From: Bacteroidales bacterium UBA6346
GTDB taxonomy: Bacteria > Bacteroidota > Bacteroidia > Bacteroidales > UBA932
DNA: 14,959 nt
Assembly (NCBI GenBank): GCA_002438905.1
Contig: DJSA01000102.1
Span: forward strand, 1-14,959
Direction of reading: 5' to 3'
Numbering within the stretch: the first letter of the stretch is position 1; each line of letters starts with the position of its first letter. Of this stretch, positions 5,147-12,217 are shown piece by piece. The notes below the pieces were generated by a model. The model had not been told where the DNA came from. It ran no database searches and saw only the letters and a program-made list of their open reading frames with translations. A program made the translations under genes and the position numbers.

Positions 5147-7721
5147 CGTTTTGAGTAGTGAATGCAGTTATTATATTTTCCAGTTCCTCATAGTCGGAGA
5201 CAAGCACTTGGCGCGGGCGGGAGCCCTCCTGCGGGCCGACTATGCCGGCGGCCTCAAGCTGATCCATAATCTTGCCAGCGCGAGCATAGCCGAGTCCGAG
5301 CTTTCGCTGCAAATCGGATGTCGAGCCTTTCTGGGTGTTGACGACCATGCGTGCGGCATCGCCGAAAAGGGCATCGATATTGGATATGTCAATCGGACCG
5401 GCCGAAGAGGAATCGTCCTGACTCGGAGGGGTCGGAAGGTAGTATGGTGTGGTGTAGCACTCCTTGTAGCCGTTCTGAGCCTCGATAAACTTCGTGATGC
5501 GGTCGATTTCCTTAGTGTCGACGAGAGCGCACTGGACACGTTCCATCTCCACTCCAGCATAGAAGAGCATGTCTCCCCTTCCGATGAGGCTCTCAGCGCC
5601 CGGTGAATCGAGAATTGTTTGGGAATCCACGCGTGAAACAGTCCTAAAGGCTATTCGCATCGGGAAGTTTGTCTTGATGTCACCGGTGATGACGGAAACC
5701 GACGGACGCTGGGTCGCGATGATGAGGTGGATGCCGGCCGCACGTCCCTTCTGCGCGAGACGGATGATGGCTGTCGATATGCCACGGGCCAGCGCCTTAC
5801 CCTCGGAGCCGAAGCCGGAAGACATTGTGAGGTCGGCAAACTCATCGATGACAACCACTATATAAGGAAGATACTTATGCCCGTCAGTCGGGAGAAGCTT
5901 GCGCTCCTTGTATTTCTCGTTGTAGTCCTTGAGCTTGTTCACTCCGGCAAGCGCGAGCAGGGCATACCTCTCGTCCATCTCTACACAGAGTGAATTCAGA
6001 ACATCTGCCGCATCCTTTGCTTTCTTGATGATGGCATTCTCGGCTTCCTCTTCCTCTGAACCGGCCGTTGGAAGAACGGCAAGATAGTGCTTGAGAAGCC
6101 GCTTGTAGGCCGTGAACTCGACCATCTTCGGGTCAACAAACACGAATTTGAGTTCCGACGGGTGCTTCGCGTAGAGCAGGGAGGACACTATCACGTTCAG
6201 TCCCACGGACTTACCCTGCTGCGTTGCTCCGGCAACAAGAAGGTGAGGAGCCTGCGTGAGGTCAAAGACCTTGACGTTTCTCGTGATTGTGCAGCCTATG
6301 GCAACAGGAAGCTCGGCCTTGGTTTCGCGGAAGGCATCATCGTTGAGCATGGCCTTGAGAGGCACCACGGACGACTTGCGGTTGGCGACCTCGATTCCAA
6401 CGGCATCATCAAGCTTCACAACGCGGACGCCCTTGGCCCCGAGCGAGATCCCGATGTCGCTTTCCACGGTCTTGATTGAGGCGAGCTTCACTCCTGGAGC
6501 CGGATAGACCTTGTAGAGAGTCACTGTCGGGCCGGCCTTGGCAGTGATGTTCTCGACCTTAATTCTGAAATTCAGAAGCGTCTGACGTATGCGGTTTATG
6601 AAGTCCTGCTGCTCTTCGAGCGTGACGATGTTCTGCTTGTCGGCATAGTCTTCAAGCAGGTCAAGAGACGGGAAACGGTAGTTTTCCAGCTCCATTCTGT
6701 TGTCTATGCGCGGCAGTTCCTCCGTGACGGCGGTTGAAAACGTGCGCCCGGCCTCGGCCGTGTCGCCCTTGGCGGCCGAGTCTCCGTTGACGGCCGCTGT
6801 CCCGGCTTCAGGAGCAGAGGTCCCTTCCGGCTCAGCACCTCCGTCACCCGAATTCGGACGAACCGGAGTCACTGGAACAGGATGAACGACAGATTCCTGC
6901 AGCAACGCCTGTTTCTGTTCTGTAGGTTCGGATGAAAATCCGTCATTTTCGGAACATTCTGCTTCATCATCCGCGCTGCCATCGGTGTCTTCATGCATCG
7001 GCGATATGCTGCCATCTGCAGAATCAACAGTTTCAGCGGTCTCTGCTGCAGAAGCCTCCGCATCTGAAGCTTCAGCTTTTTTCCGCCCCGAGCCAATCTG
7101 CACGAACCACTGCGCAAACTTGCCGCTCGCGAACAGCAGCCAGACCACCACGAGGACGGCAAGGAACAGCCCGGTTCCGATTTTTCCGGAAAGATTTTGG
7201 CACAAATGCACGAACTCCGCCCCGGCAAAGCCACCGAGCCCACCGCCGAAACAAGCATCGGAAGAAACAAGCCCAGAAAAATATGACAGGACGAACGAAA
7301 ATAGAGGCGCAGCCGTGAGCATCAGCACTGCCTGACGAAGAAATGAAGAATCGAACTTCTGTCTGAAAATCCTGACTGCAAGGGCTCCCAAAAGGGCAAC
7401 GACACAAAAAGCCGAAAGCCCGAAGCAGCCCCCGACCAAAAAGCGAGACCATCTCAAGCCGAGCCGCGAGCCGGAGTTTGCCGGCATCTTGTCTGGGTTG
7501 GAGATGTCACCCCATGACACTATGCTATAGTCGCTCTTCCACGTGAAAAGATATGAAACGCAACTGAAAAAGGTGAAAAGCGCAAACACGCCGATGACCA
7601 AGCCAACGACACGTGCAATCAACGCCCTTGTCTGCGGATCCATATTCCTGAAATATAAGACAATCCGCCCGAACCGGAATTTCCTTTTCGTGTTTTCCTT
7701 CTGTTTTTCAGACAATGCCAT
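5142..7721 (-). CDS. ftsK: DNA translocase FtsK
   Basis: FtsK is the septum-anchored, ATP-driven double-stranded DNA pump that clears the chromosome termini and activates XerCD at dif. The product has 859 residues. Four membrane helices (about 34-58, 94-118, 131-152, 184-206) precede a low-complexity Ala/Glu/Ser/Asp-rich linker (211-335). The alpha subdomain (about 350-475) leads into the RecA-like motor with Walker A GATQQGKS (498-505) and Walker B IVVVIDEFAD (621-630), then ATQRPSVSVITGDIKTNFP (669-687). The C-terminal winged-helix gamma domain (about 785-843, GSTSDLQRKLGLGYARAGKIMDQLEAAGIVGP) is the one that reads polar sequences and contacts XerD. Two stretches exceed the usual Bacteroidales motor: an acidic TAGSEEEEAENAIIKKA (552-568) and GFGSEGKALARGISTAI (636-652). 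It lies 93 bases after DUF4290, apparently without its own promoter. The stop codon sits in the edge of a repeat. Confidence 0.97.
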   Translation of the reverse strand: MALSEKQKENTKRKFRFGRIVLYFRNMDPQTRALIARVVGLVIGVFALFTFFSCVSYLFTWKSDYSIVSWGDISNPDKMPANSGSRLGLRWSRFLVGGCFGLSAFCVVALLGALAVRIFRQKFDSSFLRQAVLMLTAAPLFSFVLSYFSGLVSSDACFGGGLGGFAGAEFVHLCQNLSGKIGTGLFLAVLVVVWLLFASGKFAQWFVQIGSGRKKAEASDAEASAAETAETVDSADGSISPMHEDTDGSADDEAECSENDGFSSEPTEQKQALLQESVVHPVPVTPVRPNSGDGGAEPEGTSAPEAGTAAVNGDSAAKGDTAEAGRTFSTAVTEELPRIDNRMELENYRFPSLDLLEDYADKQNIVTLEEQQDFINRIRQTLLNFRIKVENITAKAGPTVTLYKVYPAPGVKLASIKTVESDIGISLGAKGVRVVKLDDAVGIEVANRKSSVVPLKAMLNDDAFRETKAELPVAIGCTITRNVKVFDLTQAPHLLVAGATQQGKSVGLNVIVSSLLYAKHPSELKFVFVDPKMVEFTAYKRLLKHYLAVLPTAGSEEEEAENAIIKKAKDAADVLNSLCVEMDERYALLALAGVNKLKDYNEKYKERKLLPTDGHKYLPYIVVVIDEFADLTMSSGFGSEGKALARGISTAIIRLAQKGRAAGIHLIIATQRPSVSVITGDIKTNFPMRIAFRTVSRVDSQTILDSPGAESLIGRGDMLFYAGVEMERVQCALVDTKEIDRITKFIEAQNGYKECYTTPYYLPTPPSQDDSSSAGPIDISNIDALFGDAARMVVNTQKGSTSDLQRKLGLGYARAGKIMDQLEAAGIVGPQEGSRPRQVLVSDYEELENIITAFTTQNG

Positions 7722-7727
7722 ATCAGT

Positions 7728-7733
7728 TCCTCC
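7728..7733 (-). promoter_or_regulatory. Shine-Dalgarno-like site for ftsK
   Basis: The minus strand reads GGAGGA, six bases before the ATG at 7721-7719 (GGAGGA-ACTGAT-ATG). Strong SD motifs are uncommon in Bacteroidota, where AT-rich leaders are the rule, and the other starts in this window lack one. It supports this start codon for ftsK. The rest of the 7722-7814 gap shows no TAnnTTTG box and no hairpin. Confidence 0.45.
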
Positions 7734-7814
7734 GACCGAGAAACCGCCCCACCCAAGCCTAAGAATCTATTTATCACGTACAAACAGTTTCAAAGACCTG
7801 CCCGGAAACGACCC

Positions 7815-8471
7815 CTACCGATATTTCTTCTTGTTGTTATTGTTTTTTCGCTGATTATTAGGCCTCTTCGGCGCCTGTCCCGGACGCAGATAGTTAGAGT
7901 CGGCGCCCACACGTCCGAGCTGGATGCCCTCCGGCACATGAATCCTGTAGTCGGAGAGTTTCTCAAGATCCTGGAATATTGTCTCGTCAGCCACGCTGTC
8001 CTTGTTCCAGATGAGATACTGGGTTCTCATGTAGATGGCAAGAGAGCGGATTACGGCAGTCTTTACATCTCCGTCTTCCATTCCGGCCACGAGATCAATC
8101 ATGCTCTCAATATTACGCCCGTACTGCGATGCGCGTATAGGCTTTCTCACCACCGATGGGACTTCCGGACGGGCAAGCGCCTGCTCCGGCGTCGGCATTG
8201 GATATGGAGCATCGATGTCAAGATCATAGCCCGCGATGATGAACAGATCGTCCCACAACTTGTGGTCGAAGTTCTCCTGTTTGTGGACGTCATAGTTGAT
8301 GAGTTCCATCGCATGAATGACTGCCCGTGCCTGCTCCGACCGCTTCTCCCTGTCCTCAATCTTCTTGAGGCTCTCCACCATCTCCAAAATCCACCGCCCA
8401 TACTCCGGTTTCACAAGCCTCTCTTTCTCAGTGTTATAAGCCAACACTCTCTTGTCTTCTTTATTTTCCAT
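7815..8471 (-). CDS. DUF4290 domain-containing protein
   Basis: The product is a 218-residue soluble protein without signal peptide or membrane helix, so cytoplasmic. It matches the Bacteroidota-specific DUF4290 family as I know it: an N-terminal LAYNTEKERLVKPEYGR segment, a helical core with MVESLKKIEDREKRSEQARAVIHAM, NFDHKLWDDLFIIAGYDLDIDAPYPMP (about 81-107), RASQYGRNIESMIDLVAGMEDGD, and an MRTQYLIWNKDSV stretch. The last ~22 residues (PKRPNNQRKNNNNKKKYR) are very basic and Asn-rich, which suggests nucleic-acid or ribosome binding; that is inference. No function is established for the family. It heads the DUF4290-ftsK-lolA unit and has the best promoter in the window (8571-8601). Length and start are normal. 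Confidence 0.88.
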   Translation of the reverse strand: MENKEDKRVLAYNTEKERLVKPEYGRWILEMVESLKKIEDREKRSEQARAVIHAMELINYDVHKQENFDHKLWDDLFIIAGYDLDIDAPYPMPTPEQALARPEVPSVVRKPIRASQYGRNIESMIDLVAGMEDGDVKTAVIRSLAIYMRTQYLIWNKDSVADETIFQDLEKLSDYRIHVPEGIQLGRVGADSNYLRPGQAPKRPNNQRKNNNNKKKYR

Positions 8472-8570
8472 ATTAATCGAAACATTTCAAAAATCACCTC
8501 ACGCCACAAGCGCACGAAAGCACCGCATCATGCCAAGAACAGCAAGACCTCTTCCGGACGTGACAACCTA

Positions 8571-8601
8571 CAAAGTTAATCTCACTTTCCCGTTTCTGCA
8601 A
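8571..8601 (-). promoter_or_regulatory. Bacteroidetes promoter (TTG-N20-TAACTTTG) for DUF4290-ftsK-lolA
   Basis: On the minus strand, TTG (8601-8599) is followed after 20 bases by TAACTTTG (8578-8571). This matches both parts of the Bacteroidetes vegetative promoter (-33 TTG, -7 TAnnTTTG) at the right spacing. The expected transcript start is near 8565, giving a leader of about 95 bases before the DUF4290 ATG. This is the only two-part match I found, and it separates the addBA genes from the ftsK unit. Confidence 0.7.
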
Positions 8602-8641
8602 AATTATTTGCCATCCACTTTCATGAAAGATGCTGAAAAAG

Positions 8642-11600
8642 TTACACTTCAATAATGTCGTTCTCGGGGACGAACCAGAGGCAGGCGCGGACGGAGGTGT
8701 AGCCGAGGGCGCGGTATGTTTCCATGTAGGAGCGGACTTGTTCGAGGTAAGAGGGGTGCGGGCGGCCGAACTTGTAGTCGATGATAAGGACTTCGCCGCC
8801 CCTGATGCTGACGCGGTCGGGACGCAGTTCCTCGCCTTGGGAGGTGACTATCGTGCGCTCGTTGAGAACCTCGTCGGGAGATTCGGTGAACCAGCCGCGG
8901 GACTGTGCATCGAGAATGCGGCGCGAAAGAAGCGCGTAGGCCTCGTCGGCCTGAACGACTGTCAGTTCGCCCGAGTCGACGGCTTTGCCGACTGCCTGTT
9001 CGAGGTCTTCGGGGACAATCACTGAAGACAGGATGTCGTGGAGGACTATGCCTCGGAGGCGACGGGAGGCATCGGAGCCTACCGTGCCGTCAGCCGAGAA
9101 GAAATCCGCCGCATCGCGGTCGATGCGAAGGCGTGAGGAATCCGTCGTGTAAGAAGGGTAGCAGCTCGGAAGGACATCCTGCGAGAAATCCTTGTGGTAG
9201 GACTTCGGTTTCTTGCCGACCTTGCGAAATTCGAGGTCTGAGTTGTCGCAGAAACAGCCCAAGACATAGTCCACGCCCCAGTCAGATTCGGCTACAGAGA
9301 AACTGACAGGCACAGATGCACCTGCCGTATGGGGGATTTCTCCACAGGAGTTCCCCTCCCGCAGTCCGCAGTCAAGTTCGGGGATTTTGCCGGAATGGGC
9401 AAGCGCAAAGGCCATTAGGGCATCGGAGGCGGTGTTTATGGTGCCCTCCTTGTTGAAACCTGATGAGGTTCCCCCGCAGATGATGTGCAGCCCGCGCGAG
9501 GGGCGTGTCATCGCGACATACATAAGGTTCATGGCGTCAATGCACTGATAGAGCCGCTCGCGGTTATACGTTGGAGCGAAATAGGTCTGAGCACTATCGG
9601 AGGAAATCACTGGCTTGAAGATGCCGTTTCTTATGGCATTGTCAAAGTCTGCAACAGCCTTATTGTCGGAGGAACCTGCGGAGGATGGTAAGGTGCCATC
9701 AGAGGTCTGAGCGACATCGGTGGAAAGCAGAGCCTCATTACCTGAGACTGCGCCCGACACCGCCGGTTCTGCCCAGACATTGCCGGGACGGAAGAACTTT
9801 ATGTCCTCGAAATATGGGATTATGACATAGGGAAACTCCAGTCCCTTGGACTTGTGTATCGTGATTATACGGACGGCGTCTGTGGAGGCCGGGGATGCAA
9901 TCTTGACCGGGGAGACATCATTCTTCTCGTCCCAGGCGTGGAGGAACTCCTTGAGCTGGTTGCCGTTGCGGGAGACCCAGGACTGCATCCAGTCCATAAA
10001 AGCCTGGATGTAGAGGGCATGCGACTCGACAAGATGGGCGTCAGTCCCGCGCATGCTGCGGATTATATCCTCGGCGAGGTCAACGAGGGACGACTGGCCG
10101 GCAGCATGGAAACCGAGCGAGGCGGCGAGATAACCGGAAGCCTTGTTTTCCGGGTTCTCAACGGAAGAGAGGACTGAGACGAGACGACGTACGACAATCG
10201 AGTTATTCACCGTCAAAGAGTCATCCGAAATCACAGGCACTCCCCTGTCCATCAGAGCGTTGGCAATCCGTTCGCCCGGAGCGTTGTTGCGGACTATGAC
10301 TGCGATGTCACCATAGCCGGCTCCCTTGTCTTCATGGAGACTGATGACCTGCCGCACGGTGCGGTCGAGAACAGGGTCATTGTCCCCGCTCTTTTTCGTG
10401 CCGCTGAAGCAAAGCCTCACTTCACCGAACCCGCCCTTGCGGGCTGCCGCCTGACGGACATCGGAATATATTCCGGAGATGATTTTCCCGACCTCTTCCC
10501 CGCCAGTGGCCTTGAAATTTCCGGCAAGGCGGTCACGCAGAAACTCAAAGAACAAGTCGTTGAACTCCACTATGTTCTCTTCCGTTCTGTAATTGGTTGA
10601 AAGAGCCGGCTTTCCGTCCTTTCCTAAAAGTTCGCGACTGTCAGGGAACTCCTTTCCCACTTCAGAGTTGAGCAGACTCCAGTCCGACTGCCGCCAGCGG
10701 TAAATGCTCTGCTTGACGTCGCCCACAATGAGGTTGTCGTTGCCGTTGGAGTCGCTCTCATGGAGCAGCGGACGGAAATTGTCCCACTGCACGATGGAAG
10801 TGTCCTGAAACTCGTCAAGGAGAAAATGCTCATAGCGCACGCCTGTCTTCTCGTAGACAAACGGCACGTCCGAGCCATCAATTATACGGCTGAGAATATC
10901 GTTGGAATCCTCCAGGCAGAGGATATTACGTTCTTTGAGAAGGCCGTTAAAAGCCTCGAAGAGTTCCCTTGATATGCCCAGTCCGTAAATCATGTCCTTG
11001 ATCTGGAGAGCCGTGCGGTAGGCCCGGTAATATGGCGATGCTCCGCCGAACTCCGCTGGTGAAGAGGCCCCGCCGCCGGCCACCGAAGCGGAAAAATCAA
11101 AGAACAGCCCGAGAAAACTCAGCGCAGTGCTCTCAAAATCAGCCGGAAGCAGAGCGGCCTTGCCGGCGTTTGCCTTCGAGAACATCGCGCCACGGTCAGC
11201 GATCTTGCCACAGAATCCGGATGTCGGAGGTTCAATGGAATCCCGTTCCGTCACCGCCGCATAGCCGTTCAGAGCACAGGCAAACTTCCTCATGGTCTCG
11301 GACGGTGAAATCCCGGCATCGGCAAATTTCCTCAACAACGCCTCAGCCCCAGCCTTCACATCCTGGGAGAACCTGACTATCAACTCGTTGCAGACCTTAC
11401 GTAGTGAACGCATATTTTCCTTGGAATAGAGAGTCGACGGGTCGGACATTCCCTTCTCGGACATATATGCCTTGAACTCCGGAGACTGGAGATCGCTCGC
11501 CGCGGAATAGAGCACAGGCTCCAACTGGAAATAGCCCTTCGATGAAATCTGGCTCATCACGGACTCCTTCAGCCAGTCAATCATCGCGCTGTCCTTGTCT

Positions 11601-12052
11601 GAGAGGTTCTCAAGCATGCTATCAACCGACTCGCTCACCACGGAAGGCTTGTCGAGTTCGAGCTGGTAGGAGTCGAACTGGCCGAGCTCTCGGGCAAACG
11701 AGCGCAGAACCTGCTGGAAGAAGCGGTCAATCGTGAACACCGAGAATGCGCTGTAGTCGTGCAGGATACCATTCAGCAGACCCTCACAACGTTTCTGAAG
11801 CTGCGCAGCATCCCGGCACAGCGACGGGACAAAATCGTTATAATAGTCCGATTCCATCGGGGCATGCGCAAGAATGTCAAGTTCGCGGAGAATGCGCGCC
11901 TTCATCTCCCCCGTCGCCTTGTTGGTGAAAGTCACCGCAAGGATATGCCGATAGGCGTATAGATCCCGCGATTTTAGAAGCAGCGAAATGTACGTCTTCG
12001 CCAACGTGTATGTCTTGCCGGACCCCGCCGACGCCTTTGCTATTGTTATCAT
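8642..12052 (-). CDS. addA: AddA/RecB-like UvrD-type helicase-nuclease
   Basis: This is the SF1A helicase and nuclease subunit of an AddAB-type complex, which unwinds and resects double-strand break ends for RecA loading. It has 1136 residues. Helicase motifs appear in order: Walker A ASAGSGKT (7-14), Ia LAVTFTNKATGEMKARIL (38-55), II LLDEFQDTS (411-419), III IVGDVKQSIYRWRQSD (442-457), IV STNYRTEEN (485-493), V ITIHKSKGLEFPYVIIPYFED (730-750) and VI MNLMYVAMTRPSRGLHII (841-858). The C-terminal RecB-family PD-(D/E)XK nuclease is complete: His1005 (VLHDIL), Asp1079 (RPDR), Asp1092-Tyr-Lys1094 (IDYK) and Gln1105 (YLEQVRSY). A Ser/Ala/Gly-rich stretch (about 765-798) between motifs V and VI looks inserted and holds a small in-frame duplication. 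It follows addB on the same strand after 160 bases that hold a repeat copy. It is no phage helicase: it starts directly at Walker A, as Bacteroidetes AddA proteins do. Confidence 0.94.
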   Translation of the reverse strand: MITIAKASAGSGKTYTLAKTYISLLLKSRDLYAYRHILAVTFTNKATGEMKARILRELDILAHAPMESDYYNDFVPSLCRDAAQLQKRCEGLLNGILHDYSAFSVFTIDRFFQQVLRSFARELGQFDSYQLELDKPSVVSESVDSMLENLSDKDSAMIDWLKESVMSQISSKGYFQLEPVLYSAASDLQSPEFKAYMSEKGMSDPSTLYSKENMRSLRKVCNELIVRFSQDVKAGAEALLRKFADAGISPSETMRKFACALNGYAAVTERDSIEPPTSGFCGKIADRGAMFSKANAGKAALLPADFESTALSFLGLFFDFSASVAGGGASSPAEFGGASPYYRAYRTALQIKDMIYGLGISRELFEAFNGLLKERNILCLEDSNDILSRIIDGSDVPFVYEKTGVRYEHFLLDEFQDTSIVQWDNFRPLLHESDSNGNDNLIVGDVKQSIYRWRQSDWSLLNSEVGKEFPDSRELLGKDGKPALSTNYRTEENIVEFNDLFFEFLRDRLAGNFKATGGEEVGKIISGIYSDVRQAAARKGGFGEVRLCFSGTKKSGDNDPVLDRTVRQVISLHEDKGAGYGDIAVIVRNNAPGERIANALMDRGVPVISDDSLTVNNSIVVRRLVSVLSSVENPENKASGYLAASLGFHAAGQSSLVDLAEDIIRSMRGTDAHLVESHALYIQAFMDWMQSWVSRNGNQLKEFLHAWDEKNDVSPVKIASPASTDAVRIITIHKSKGLEFPYVIIPYFEDIKFFRPGNVWAEPAVSGAVSGNEALLSTDVAQTSDGTLPSSAGSSDNKAVADFDNAIRNGIFKPVISSDSAQTYFAPTYNRERLYQCIDAMNLMYVAMTRPSRGLHIICGGTSSGFNKEGTINTASDALMAFALAHSGKIPELDCGLREGNSCGEIPHTAGASVPVSFSVAESDWGVDYVLGCFCDNSDLEFRKVGKKPKSYHKDFSQDVLPSCYPSYTTDSSRLRIDRDAADFFSADGTVGSDASRRLRGIVLHDILSSVIVPEDLEQAVGKAVDSGELTVVQADEAYALLSRRILDAQSRGWFTESPDEVLNERTIVTSQGEELRPDRVSIRGGEVLIIDYKFGRPHPSYLEQVRSYMETYRALGYTSVRACLWFVPENDIIEV

Positions 12053-12088
12053 TATTATTTCTACTTTTCAACCAAAATACCCTGAACA

Positions 12089-12217
12089 AAAGGGGATGAA
12101 GAAAAAGATGGAGTACAAGGCGGACGAGAAATTCAAACCGCAGCAACCTTATTGGTTGTGAGGATTTGGATTATCGAAGTCCAACGCAGAAATCCGCTTT
12201 TTCTTCGCCCCGTCATC
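12089..12217 (-). repeat. Structured interspersed repeat, copy 2 (addB-addA gap)
   Basis: This is the second copy of the element at 5020-5146, in the same orientation. Shared blocks are AAAGGGGATG (12089-12098), CAAGGCGGA (12116-12124), the 15-mers at 12135-12149 and 12153-12167, TCCAACGCAG (12180-12189) and CGCCCCGT (12206-12213). The central hairpin CAACC/GGTTG (12144-12148/12154-12158) keeps its stem but has a 5-base loop instead of 4. GCGGA (12120-12124) pairs with TCCGC (12193-12197), and GGGG (12092-12095) faces CCCC (12208-12211). The right end overlaps the addB stop codon in the same way copy 1 overlaps the ftsK stop. It fills nearly all of the 160-base addB-addA gap. The remaining 36 bases before addA are AT-rich with no clear promoter. 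Confidence 0.85.

Noticed and set aside
5055..5606. 183-codon plus-strand ORF starting in repeat copy 1 and running into ftsK
   Set aside because: Most of it is antisense to the conserved FtsK gamma domain, and its start lies in the non-coding repeat. No domain is recognisable.
7938..8579. 213-codon plus-strand ORF opposite DUF4290
   Set aside because: It is antisense to a recognised family with a good promoter, has no known motif, and would run across the promoter of the opposite gene.
8618..8629. Perfect 12-bp palindrome CTTTCATGAAAG just past the addA stop
   Set aside because: Considered as an addA terminator or operator, but it has no central loop and no T-run on the addA side. A short AT-rich palindrome can arise by chance.
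12053..12088. Possible addA promoter (TATTTTGG on the minus strand)
   Set aside because: Only a one-off match to the -7 box with no supporting -33 element; not strong enough to list as a feature.
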